Shown piece by piece: positions 22,251-29,830 of a stretch of 36,963 nucleotides of DNA. Position numbers and translations under genes: made by a program. How positions within the stretch are numbered: the stretch's first letter is position 1; every line of letters begins with the position of its first letter. The notes beneath the pieces are model-generated. The model worked only from the letters and a program-made list of their open reading frames with translations. It was not told the DNA's origin and ran no database searches. This stretch comes from Deltaproteobacteria bacterium. Lineage in GTDB: Bacteria; Desulfobacterota; Desulfobacteria; Desulfobacterales; SURF-15. The stretch spans positions 1 to 36,963 of the forward strand of contig JAFDFZ010000037.1 of the NCBI GenBank assembly GCA_019309565.1. Direction: 5' to 3'.

Positions 22251-24122
22251 CTAACATAAACTGATGGGTTCTCCAATTCCATCCGGAGCCGAATATTGAG
22301 AATGAAGCTTTCGGTATGTTGGGCTAGTTAGGAGCAGTTGTTGATGGGTACCAATTGCTTCAACACAACCTGCATTTAGAACCACAATTTTATCTGCACT
22401 GACGATCGTGGACATCCGGTGTGCAACAATAAAAGCCGTCATTCCATGGATAATTTCATCAATCTTCTGCTGCACTTTCCGTTCCGATTCGGTATCAAGC
22501 TCGCTGGTCGCTTCATCGAGGACGAGAATTTCAGGCCGATTATAGATTGCTCGTGCTATTGCCAACCTTTGCCGCTGACCTCCTGAAAGACGCACTCCTC
22601 GATCTCCAATCAGGGTATCAACACCATTTGGAAGCATCGAAATAAATTCATCCGCATTGGCAATACGCAGCGAATGATCAAATTTTTCCTGGTCAAAGGG
22701 ACGGCCGTAAAGAATGTTGTCGCGAACGCTTGCATTAATCAAGAACGTTTCCTGGGGGACGACACCGAATATCTTACGATAACTTTTAATTTTAAATGTT
22801 CGGATATCTTTCCCATCATAAAGAATACAGCCCTTTTTAGGATCATAAAACCGAAGGAGCAGATCACATAGTGTAGATTTACCGCTACCACTAGGGCCAA
22901 CGATGGCGATTTTTTCCCCTTTCTTAATTCTCAAACTAACATCCTGGAGGACACCGCAACCATTATCATAGGAAAACGAAACATTACTAAATTGAATAAA
23001 AGATGTTAGAGGAGTGCATTCATCAAAGCCATCTCGAATGTTTGATTTTTGAGAAAACAGGTCAAAAAGACGGTCAGCGCTGCCAGCCACAGCGAAAGTT
23101 GAAAGAAAATGTTTTGAAAACTCTGATATTGGTGCAACAACCCTTCCAGCAAGCAAAACAAACAATCCAAATCCGGTTTTTGTCAGCCTGCCAGATGTCA
23201 TAGCAAAATAGGCAAGTAAAAGCATCGCACAGACGGAAAAAGCATCAGCCACAAGACGAACAGGTTCTTCGGCATATCGGGCGATTCGGAAACGGAAGAG
23301 GCTATCTCGAACGGAAGCCGTTTCAGTTGCTAAACGAACGCGATCAAAATCCTCTGCCGCAAAGGACTTTGTTAACTTGATATTTTGAAGCGATTCCTGC
23401 AACGCGGCTGTCATGCGGCCATAAAAGTCATATACTGCACGGGTCCTCCGACGGACCCATCCACTTAGAAGACGCGTGACAACAAAATGAGAACCACCTA
23501 TACCTATGGCCGCAAGAGAAAGGATGGCGTCCGTTTGGACCATAAAAGACAACATAAAAACTGCCTGAATCAATGATTGAAAGAGCCCTCGGATCAGACT
23601 GTCAAGAAGATTTATCGTTGCAGTTGTGTCCGAAGTAAAACGGCTAATCACATCCCCCTGCCGTTTACTATTGAAAAAAGATAGGGGGAGAGAAAGAACA
23701 TGATCATGTAGAGCAATAATCATGTCGTTAAGAGCTTTACCGGACACCTTCGCAGATAGCATAAATGCGGAAGTTTTTAATATGGCAATCAGAAAAGTAA
23801 GAAGCAGGTATATAATGGCAACAAGAAATATTGCAGAACGCCCCAAATCCTTAGCGACTCCCAGCCAGGACAGGATCGTTGGACCAAGATTGTCTAAGCT
23901 AATTTCCGATAGGTGATGGGCAGGTCCTGTATCTTCACCAAGAACAATGTTTACTGCGGGGGCGATCGAAAGTGGAAGAATAGCTTGCAAAAAACCGGTT
24001 CCCGCGTTCAGGAAAACCAGAAGGGCGATGTAAAGTGAGTAGCGTTGCAAAAATCGGCGAAATAGAATAACGACATTTCGAATATCCCGGAAAAAATATG
24101 AACTTTTCTTGTGTTCTCTCAC
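22251..24122 (-). CDS. ABC exporter, MsbA/PglK-type (fused TMD-NBD)
   Basis: A 623-residue half-transporter that works as a homodimer. The transmembrane domain (about 28-345) has six predicted helices and a long periplasmic loop after helix 1. The ATPase domain (about 375-610) has Walker A GPSGSGKST at 409-417, Q-loop VPQET, signature LSGGQRQR at 512-519, Walker B ILVLDEATS at 532-540, and the switch His in IVAHRMS near 568. Family members flip lipid A (MsbA) or lipid-linked oligosaccharides (PglK). Embedded in a glycan cluster with no visible Wzx, a flippase role for the lipid-linked glycan is plausible. Another lipid or glycolipid cargo is possible. The start is a GTG at 24122 in a GTGA overlap with the upstream gene. 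Confidence 0.87.
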   Translation of the reverse strand: MREHKKSSYFFRDIRNVVILFRRFLQRYSLYIALLVFLNAGTGFLQAILPLSIAPAVNIVLGEDTGPAHHLSEISLDNLGPTILSWLGVAKDLGRSAIFLVAIIYLLLTFLIAILKTSAFMLSAKVSGKALNDMIIALHDHVLSLPLSFFNSKRQGDVISRFTSDTTATINLLDSLIRGLFQSLIQAVFMLSFMVQTDAILSLAAIGIGGSHFVVTRLLSGWVRRRTRAVYDFYGRMTAALQESLQNIKLTKSFAAEDFDRVRLATETASVRDSLFRFRIARYAEEPVRLVADAFSVCAMLLLAYFAMTSGRLTKTGFGLFVLLAGRVVAPISEFSKHFLSTFAVAGSADRLFDLFSQKSNIRDGFDECTPLTSFIQFSNVSFSYDNGCGVLQDVSLRIKKGEKIAIVGPSGSGKSTLCDLLLRFYDPKKGCILYDGKDIRTFKIKSYRKIFGVVPQETFLINASVRDNILYGRPFDQEKFDHSLRIANADEFISMLPNGVDTLIGDRGVRLSGGQRQRLAIARAIYNRPEILVLDEATSELDTESERKVQQKIDEIIHGMTAFIVAHRMSTIVSADKIVVLNAGCVEAIGTHQQLLLTSPTYRKLHSQYSAPDGIGEPISLC

Positions 24123-25525
24123 CGAGTAACCTTCACAGATCTATGGTATTCCTGTATACAGATCTCTGCCAATCGATCACAGGCTTGTCCGTCCAGCTGT
24201 CCGACCTCGTCCTTTACCACCCGATGTCGTTGTTCGGATAACTTACCAGGATTCTTCAATGCTTCATAAATCATCTTTTTGAGTTGCTGGCGGTTTGTTG
24301 CGATTCGAATCGCTCCGTATGACGCTAGTCGGCGATTATGAAAGTTTGCAGAATAGTCTAAATAGACGGGTTGGCGTGCCAGGTTACCTGTCGGGCGAGG
24401 AAAATACCACATATTAATGACTGGCTTATCAAATATACAGGCTTCAACAGAAATTGTTGAGAAAATATTTATTACACAGTCGCATACGGCTAAACTGTTC
24501 CATAGCTCGTATTCCTCGATCTGCAGAACGGGCCGACCGCGTTCTCCATACCTGAAATATGGATCGGCGAGACTGACGGTAACCCTTGAAAATTTATTGG
24601 CATAATGCAATAGTGGTTCCATGTATATTGAGTTCATCAGCTGCTTATTCGGATAAACGCGGAGGATAAGCTGACAGTCTAGCCCCTCATTTAAAATTTC
24701 CTGAAAACAAGTCATCATTTCAAAATATTGGGATGCGAATAAAAAACCTGCAAACAACAGCGTCTTTCGCTTGGTTGATAAACCCATACATTCAAGGAAC
24801 TTTTTCTTTGAGATGAGCAAAGATGAATTAAGATTATAACGAATGGAGCCGATTTCGGTGATTCGCTCGGGGGGGATTCCATGGATCCGCATGGCATCTT
24901 TGCGCATGTTCCTACCCCAAACGAGCAACCTATTGACGGGAACGCCTCGATAGCCGTTGGAGGAGAGATTGTCGTAATTGCCAACAATGTGAACAACTGA
25001 AATACCCTCTTTTATTCCCCACCAGGTCATTTGTCCTTCAAGTTCGGAGTGTAAAGTACCGATGCCCAGCAATAGCAGTTGATCGATTTCTTTTGCATCA
25101 CAGCCAAATACGGTTTGGCTTTTTCGATAAATGTGCTGTTCTAAGACAACAAGAAAGCTTACCATCCACCGAAAGCAAGCAAAGAAACCGTATAGACGAT
25201 TTATTATTCGAGTTAGGATTGAATTGTCAAGATGCTTTCTCCGGTACCGTTCCCGTAAGCCTCGGTCCTGAAATGGATACCGCATCCGAATGTTTCGGGA
25301 GATACTACAAAGAAATTGCCTGAATCCGGTTATCTCTTTAAAGTGCACCGCACGGTAAGTGCAGCCGGGAATCCGTTCGAGCAAAGGTAGATAATCCTCC
25401 CGGACAAGGAAAATGACCGGTATTCCACGGCTAGCAAAAGCCTTGACAACCTCCATCCTGTGCAGATGGTTTGTGGCACCCTTGCCAAGCAAGGGTATAC
25501 CTAAACGGTATTTATGACGTTTCAT
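24119..25525 (-). CDS. GT-B-like transferase, CDP-glycerol glycerophosphotransferase/UDP-glycosyltransferase-like
   Basis: A 468-residue protein of GT-B outline. It starts RLGIPLLGKGATNHLHRM, recalling the acceptor domain of UDP-glycosyltransferase-like proteins. It has a basic linker with a hydrophobic stretch (about 117-127) and GNYDNLSSNGYRGVP. The C-terminal domain contains TLLFAGFLFASQYFEMM, LRVYPNKQ and VINIFSTISVEACIFDKPVIN (about 371-391). The last resembles the VxNxxSTxxxEAxxxxKPVI signature of CDP-glycerol glycerophosphotransferases and related surface-carbohydrate proteins. Transfer of a polyol phosphate or a sugar is therefore possible, and the two cannot be separated by eye. The ATG at 25525 is 42 bases after neuB, and the gene ends in a GTGA overlap with the ABC exporter. 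Confidence 0.62.
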   Translation of the reverse strand: MKRHKYRLGIPLLGKGATNHLHRMEVVKAFASRGIPVIFLVREDYLPLLERIPGCTYRAVHFKEITGFRQFLCSISRNIRMRYPFQDRGLRERYRRKHLDNSILTRIINRLYGFFACFRWMVSFLVVLEQHIYRKSQTVFGCDAKEIDQLLLLGIGTLHSELEGQMTWWGIKEGISVVHIVGNYDNLSSNGYRGVPVNRLLVWGRNMRKDAMRIHGIPPERITEIGSIRYNLNSSLLISKKKFLECMGLSTKRKTLLFAGFLFASQYFEMMTCFQEILNEGLDCQLILRVYPNKQLMNSIYMEPLLHYANKFSRVTVSLADPYFRYGERGRPVLQIEEYELWNSLAVCDCVINIFSTISVEACIFDKPVINMWYFPRPTGNLARQPVYLDYSANFHNRRLASYGAIRIATNRQQLKKMIYEALKNPGKLSEQRHRVVKDEVGQLDGQACDRLAEICIQEYHRSVKVTR

Positions 25526-25567
25526 TCAAGATGTTTCAAAGCTTGATTTGAGTTTTCCGATTCGAAC

Positions 25568-26602
25568 TTATTGCTCGCGCAAAGCGTCAAAATCAAGAAT
25601 GGTTCCCGCCTTAAGAGGTCTGGCAGCAATTTTCCCAACGACTGCTTCAATTCTGGAGGGAGGAATACCGGTTCCGGGCCTTTGAGCAAGAAGCACCTTT
25701 TCAGTTATCACTTCACCAGCCTGGAGATCTTTTATCAAAGTCAGGCTTTTACGGGCCCATAGCAATGAGTGTTTCTCTTTCTCACTCAGGATTTTTAACC
25801 CGCCGCCCCGCGCCGCCTCCACTTCCCGTACGTCCCGTATAAACCGTGCGAGGTTGGAAGGATCACAAGCGACCTTCCAATCTTGGGCATCGGGAACATC
25901 GCGGTCAATAGTGATGTGTTTTTCTATGATATCAGCACCTAGCGCTACTGCAGCCAAGGCTACAGCAGTGCCAGCCGTATGATCGGAATAACCAACAGGG
26001 CCAGGGAAAAATTCTCGAATCTGCTCCATCACCTTCAAGTTAACGTCCGCAGGCTCGGCCGGGTAACTGGTAATACAGTGCAGCAAGGCTAGAGCCGGGC
26101 AACCATTTTCTTCCATGACACGGACCGCTTTTCGAATCTGATCGATTTCATACATCCCGGTAGACAAAATCACCGGTTTTTCACATCGGGCAATTCGTTC
26201 CAAAAACGGCCAGTTTTCCACTTCGCCTGAACCGATTTTTATCGCCGGAACATCCAGTACATTGACAAGAAATTCTAAAGCGATATCGTCGTGTGGCGTG
26301 CATAAAAAGGTGATTGCTCGCTTCATACACTCCTGCTGCATCTTTTTAATCGCCTCGTCCGGGAGTTCCTTGCTCTGTAGCCGCTCCCGCCACTCCGGAG
26401 CAGCGGGTCCGACTAACCGGTCGGTTCGATAATGTTGGCTCTTAAATGCGGTTGCTCCCGACGTTGCAGCCAGTTCGATTAGTTGCAATGCTTTTTCGAT
26501 TTCGCCGAAATGATTTACTCCTCCCTCGGCGATGACATAGCACGGCTCGCCGGGGCCAATCAACCGGCCAGCAATTTCAATATGAGTGGGAAATCGATTC
26601 AT
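25568..26602 (-). CDS. neuB: N-acetylneuraminate / nonulosonate synthase (NeuB family)
   Basis: A 344-residue enzyme that condenses phosphoenolpyruvate with an N-acetylhexosamine (ManNAc or a diacetamido analogue) to give a nine-carbon sialic-type acid. The N-terminal TIM-barrel domain carries AEGGVNHFGEIEKA (25-38), FKSQHY, TPHD, KIGSGEVENWPFLERI, VILSTGMYEI, GYSDHT and IIEKHITID, all hallmarks of the family. The C-terminal SAF/antifreeze-like domain includes AQRPGTGIPPSRIE near 305-318. I chose the ATG at 26602 because GGAGG is 6 bases upstream and the conserved sequence starts just after it. The open frame extends to 26677. Whether the product is Neu5Ac or legionaminic acid is not resolved. 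No diamino-sugar genes (LegB/LegC/LegH-like) occur here. Confidence 0.88.
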   Translation of the reverse strand: MNRFPTHIEIAGRLIGPGEPCYVIAEGGVNHFGEIEKALQLIELAATSGATAFKSQHYRTDRLVGPAAPEWRERLQSKELPDEAIKKMQQECMKRAITFLCTPHDDIALEFLVNVLDVPAIKIGSGEVENWPFLERIARCEKPVILSTGMYEIDQIRKAVRVMEENGCPALALLHCITSYPAEPADVNLKVMEQIREFFPGPVGYSDHTAGTAVALAAVALGADIIEKHITIDRDVPDAQDWKVACDPSNLARFIRDVREVEAARGGGLKILSEKEKHSLLWARKSLTLIKDLQAGEVITEKVLLAQRPGTGIPPSRIEAVVGKIAARPLKAGTILDFDALREQ

Positions 26603-26800
26603 TATTTGCCTCCATTTCACATTGGACTTCAATGCAACAGGATCGATTCTACCTCGATTTTCTATCCTCAGATTCATTTATATATTCAATTACCCTCGAA
26701 TATAGATGGAACCTGAGCTTTCAAGACGGAAGCGGAAAACGTGCTTGCATTGCAGTACCGTTCTTCTTGTTCCAAATGCGGGTTGTCTGTTGACCGTAGC
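26603..26800 (-). other. 198-base gap between neuA and neuB
   Basis: There is no open frame with coding character. The strong GGAGG of neuB lies at the left end. TTGA-containing and TATA-like hexamers occur, but none with acceptable -35/-10 spacing, so no promoter is called. The gap is long compared with the tight packing of the neighbouring genes. Confidence 0.35.
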
Positions 26801-27559
26801 TCAACCTTGGTCCCGGGATTCTTTTACTGTTTTCATGTGATCGAGATCAACCATACCGGACAGCAGGAGTGTCTCGGCCAGTCGGAGATCGTCCGGTCCA
26901 TCCACATCCAAATTATAAGGCCACTTGACAGGAAGCCCTTCAGAGGGCTCTGCAAAAAAATCCATACCGTCCAAAAGTGCCGACGACCTGGCGGCTACCA
27001 GGTTCCCAAAACTATACACCGTTGGTTTGCGCTGTTTATTGTAAGCCTTTTTCCTCTCTGCTGCGAACATGAACCGCACTCTGCTTCCCACCACTATTCG
27101 TTGATTCCAGGGGTGAAAATTATGGGGTGTTGGGCAGATGGTCTGAGCGGAGTTTGCGTCGTGGTTTTGGGTCATACGGGTTAGGAGGGCATCAATATGC
27201 TCCGGCAGAAGAAAGGGACTGGTGGGCTGAATTAATGCCAGAATCTCAGGAATCCTCTTTTGTCGAGACAGGAACTCACGTGCAACATCGACCACTGCTG
27301 CTTCGTCGGTTGAAAGTTCTTCCGATCGCCAATCCACTTCAATACCCAATGCGTGGGCCCTTGTTGCAATTTTCGATTCATCCGTCGAACAGATGATCCG
27401 GGAAAATGCCTTCGACGTCTTTGCCGCCTGAACACCATAATCGAGCAACGGCCTACCAGCAAGCATGGCCAGATTCTTTTGGGGGATGCTTTTCGATCCA
27501 CCTCGCGCAGGCACCAGTGCCCAGAAAGTATTTTTCTCAATCACGGATTTACATAACAT
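26801..27559 (-). CDS. neuA: CMP-nonulosonate cytidylyltransferase (NeuA family)
   Basis: A 252-residue enzyme that activates the NeuB product with CTP to CMP-sugar. The nucleotide-binding loop VPARGGSKSIPQKN (15-28) is the defining motif. LDYGVQAAKTS, ICSTDE, LSTDEAAVVDV, LIQPTSPFLLPEHID and the acidic YNLDVDGPDDLRLAE (about 214-228) complete the active site. The Arg usual after QPTSP is replaced by Phe-Leu, a mild deviation. Length suits the single-domain form without an esterase tail. The start ATG lies 11 bases inside the 3' end of the dehydrogenase gene, so the two are coupled. The product CMP-sugar would be used by a sialyltransferase-like enzyme, none of which is obvious among the transferases here. 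Confidence 0.88.
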   Translation of the reverse strand: MLCKSVIEKNTFWALVPARGGSKSIPQKNLAMLAGRPLLDYGVQAAKTSKAFSRIICSTDESKIATRAHALGIEVDWRSEELSTDEAAVVDVAREFLSRQKRIPEILALIQPTSPFLLPEHIDALLTRMTQNHDANSAQTICPTPHNFHPWNQRIVVGSRVRFMFAAERKKAYNKQRKPTVYSFGNLVAARSSALLDGMDFFAEPSEGLPVKWPYNLDVDGPDDLRLAETLLLSGMVDLDHMKTVKESRDQG

Positions 27560-28514
27560 TCTGATCTATGGAAATCCCAAACACACGGCACGTTTTGATA
27601 ATGACACGCTGTTCGGTGGCAGTCCACGCGTCAATTGTAGAACCTCCAATATGGGGGGTCAGAATGAGATTGTCATGGGTCCGGGCATAGTGAACAATAC
27701 GGCTTTTTATAAATGTTTTTGAAAAATCAGGACTATACTCCCCCTCCACTGTATCCAGTGCTGCAGCCCATAGATGCCCGGATTCCAAAAGATCCAGAAG
27801 AGCTTCTGTTTCCAGAAGTTCTCCTCTTGCCGTATTGATCACGATGGCACCCCGTGGTAATGCCTCCAATACAGTACGATTTACAATTTTTTTCGTTTCT
27901 TCATTGGCCACTGCATGAAGGCTTAACACATCAGAACGGCGAGCCAAATCGATCAGCGTGGATACCCCACCGGGAACGTATGGATCGTAATAGTCAATTT
28001 CCATCCCCATGGCCCGGGCAATATTTGCCACTTTTCTCCCCAATCTTCCGTAGCCGACCAAACCCAGGCGCATGCGAGACATCATCCTTGGAGCCCCCCA
28101 AAGTTTCCGGTCCCAGCATCCTTTGCAGGCAGCGGCATGGGCGGCAGGCAGTTTGCGTGAGGCCGCCAAGATCAGTCCAATGGTGTGTTCTGCTGTGGAT
28201 GTGATGGTTTCCAGAAAAGTTTGTTCATCGTGCAACGCACAGACGACCACTCCACGCCGCCTGGCTTCCTCTGCATCGATATGTGGAATGCCGGTGGTAT
28301 TTGAAACAATCGCCCGCAGTTTGGGGCAACGATCCATATATTCGGCATTGACATTATATCCTAACGGCGCAAACAGGACCTCGATTCCGGCAAGGATATC
28401 CTCGTTATTTTCGTTGGGATTATCCAGCTCTATCAAATCAAAATATCGTTTGAGAAGCGCCAAATTTTGATGTTGATATTTCAATATCCGGTAGTAGAGA
28501 GCTTTCGGTAACAT
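27549..28514 (-). CDS. D-isomer-specific 2-hydroxyacid dehydrogenase
   Basis: A 321-residue NAD(H)-binding oxidoreductase of the SerA/PGDH superfamily. The Rossmann motif GLVGYGRLGRK is at about 151-161. Substrate and catalytic positions are visible: SNTTGIPHID, INTARGELLETEALL (catalytic Arg), AALDTVEGEY (Glu region) and LTPHIGGST (catalytic His). No ACT or other regulatory domain is present. Family members interconvert 2-keto and D-2-hydroxy acids. The gene lies between neuC and neuA, 13 bases after the neuC stop and overlapping neuA, so it is built into the nonulosonate cassette. Its role there is unknown. I chose the ATG at 28514 over a TTG two codons earlier. Confidence 0.85.
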   Translation of the reverse strand: MLPKALYYRILKYQHQNLALLKRYFDLIELDNPNENNEDILAGIEVLFAPLGYNVNAEYMDRCPKLRAIVSNTTGIPHIDAEEARRRGVVVCALHDEQTFLETITSTAEHTIGLILAASRKLPAAHAAACKGCWDRKLWGAPRMMSRMRLGLVGYGRLGRKVANIARAMGMEIDYYDPYVPGGVSTLIDLARRSDVLSLHAVANEETKKIVNRTVLEALPRGAIVINTARGELLETEALLDLLESGHLWAAALDTVEGEYSPDFSKTFIKSRIVHYARTHDNLILTPHIGGSTIDAWTATEQRVIIKTCRVFGISIDQNVM

Positions 28515-28527
28515 AAGCAAGACACTT

Positions 28528-29679
28528 TCAGTAGCTGATGCGTTTCTGTAATGTAAAACAAAAGGTTTTCAGCACCTCTACAATCCGTTTACCGGCACTG
28601 CCGTCTCCATATAGTGGATCTTGCGGATATGGACCATGTTCGACTTGCCTGTACACAGCTTTTTCTATTTCTAACCGATCATACGGAACATCGACAACAT
28701 TGCGTCCCCTGACACGGCCCTGCTGTCGGCTCCCGATATTCACCACCGGAACCCCGAGGTAGGCGGATTCTCGAATACCGCTGCTGGAATTGCCAACCAG
28801 ACAGGCTGCGTTTTTCAGCAGAGGAGCATAGTGTTCAATGGGCAGTCCCTTGAAGAAATGGATGTATTGAGGATTCTTTTGTTCTCGAAACATCCGCAGT
28901 CCCTTGGATATAAGGTCCGAACCCGCATCCATATTCGGCCAAATCCAGATTGTGTTCATATGCAATCTTTCAATAGCTGCAATGGTTTCGTTAATGTAAT
29001 GAAGATTATCTGCATATTCTGTAGTAACCGGATGTTGAATCACCACTAAATATGGTTTCTGCAAATCACTAACGGGTCCCACACCGGCTTTTGTCTGGAG
29101 CGCATTTACCCCTTCAAGATTATCGAGATCCAACCGTGCGATCACATCGATGCTGGTTGCACCCACGGGAAAAATCGTTTCGGGGTTCTCTCCTAACATT
29201 TTGATGCGGTGTGCTGCTTCCCGGGTGGCAGGAAAGTGTATGTGGGCCAGTTTGGTGATGGCATGGCGAATGGATTCGTCGATGGAACCGGAGACCTCAC
29301 CTCCTTCCACATGGGCTATAGGAATATTCATGTAGGCGGCAGCCATCGCCATTGGGAGACACTCGAAACGGTCTGCAATCACCACCACGATATCCGGGTT
29401 AAGATTGTCAAATATTGTACTGAATTCGCTAACGGCCATCCCGGCAGATTTTGCCATTGTGATCGGAGTTTCCCCCTCTATGAGGAAATGAACCTTGCGA
29501 TGAACATCAATCCCTTGGTCTCTCAGTGATTTTGCGATATCGCCATATTTGTGTAATAACGCGCCGCCACCAATAACCAACTGGAGTTCCAACTCTGAAT
29601 CTGCCAGAACATGATCGATAACGGAACGCATTTTTGCATAGTTACCTCTAGTGGTAAGAATAATACATATTCTTCTCAT
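28528..29679 (-). CDS. neuC: Hydrolysing UDP-N-acetylglucosamine 2-epimerase (NeuC/LegG family)
   Basis: A 383-residue GT-B-fold enzyme that releases UDP and epimerises C2 of UDP-GlcNAc to give ManNAc, or acts on UDP-diacetamidobacillosamine in LegG-type members. Characteristic segments are LTTRGNYAKM (8-17), VVVIADRFECLPMA (98-111), AHVEGGEVSGSIDESIRHA (122-140), FPVGATSID, VIQHPVTTEY and LVGNSSSGIRESAYLGVP near the C terminus. HVEGGE replaces the HIHGGE common in NeuC. The ATG at 29679 has GGATGAAG just upstream. It is the first gene of the nonulosonate cassette and follows a 151-base gap, so it may have its own promoter. Confidence 0.87.
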   Translation of the reverse strand: MRRICIILTTRGNYAKMRSVIDHVLADSELELQLVIGGGALLHKYGDIAKSLRDQGIDVHRKVHFLIEGETPITMAKSAGMAVSEFSTIFDNLNPDIVVVIADRFECLPMAMAAAYMNIPIAHVEGGEVSGSIDESIRHAITKLAHIHFPATREAAHRIKMLGENPETIFPVGATSIDVIARLDLDNLEGVNALQTKAGVGPVSDLQKPYLVVIQHPVTTEYADNLHYINETIAAIERLHMNTIWIWPNMDAGSDLISKGLRMFREQKNPQYIHFFKGLPIEHYAPLLKNAACLVGNSSSGIRESAYLGVPVVNIGSRQQGRVRGRNVVDVPYDRLEIEKAVYRQVEHGPYPQDPLYGDGSAGKRIVEVLKTFCFTLQKRISY

Positions 29680-29830
29680 TCTTCATCCGTTTTTTCATTT
29701 TTCGATTATAGATATTGAATTCAGCTTCAACTATCATTTACGTTCCATCTTTCCGTATGTATTTTTCGGCCAGCTTAAAATTCGCAACGGTTTAGCGCTT
29801 TGAAAAAACCAGGGATGGTGAACAGGAGTT
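29680..29830 (-). promoter_or_regulatory. Possible promoter region of the neuC cassette
   Basis: The gap upstream of neuC contains a perfect TATAAT (complement of 29705-29710), about 25 bases before the ATG. The only good -35-like element, TTGAAG, is 14 bases away, shorter than the usual 16-18. A sigma70 promoter is therefore possible but weakly supported. No terminator stem is evident after the ligase gene. Confidence 0.22.

Noticed and set aside
22251..24122. Calling the ABC exporter msbA outright
   Set aside because: The NBD motifs are common to all exporters of this type, and the genomic context fits an oligosaccharide flippase as well. The gene symbol was left empty.
26603..26677. Longer NeuB with a 25-residue N-terminal extension from 26677
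   Set aside because: The extension has no family counterpart, and the ATG at 26602 has an excellent GGAGG at proper spacing.
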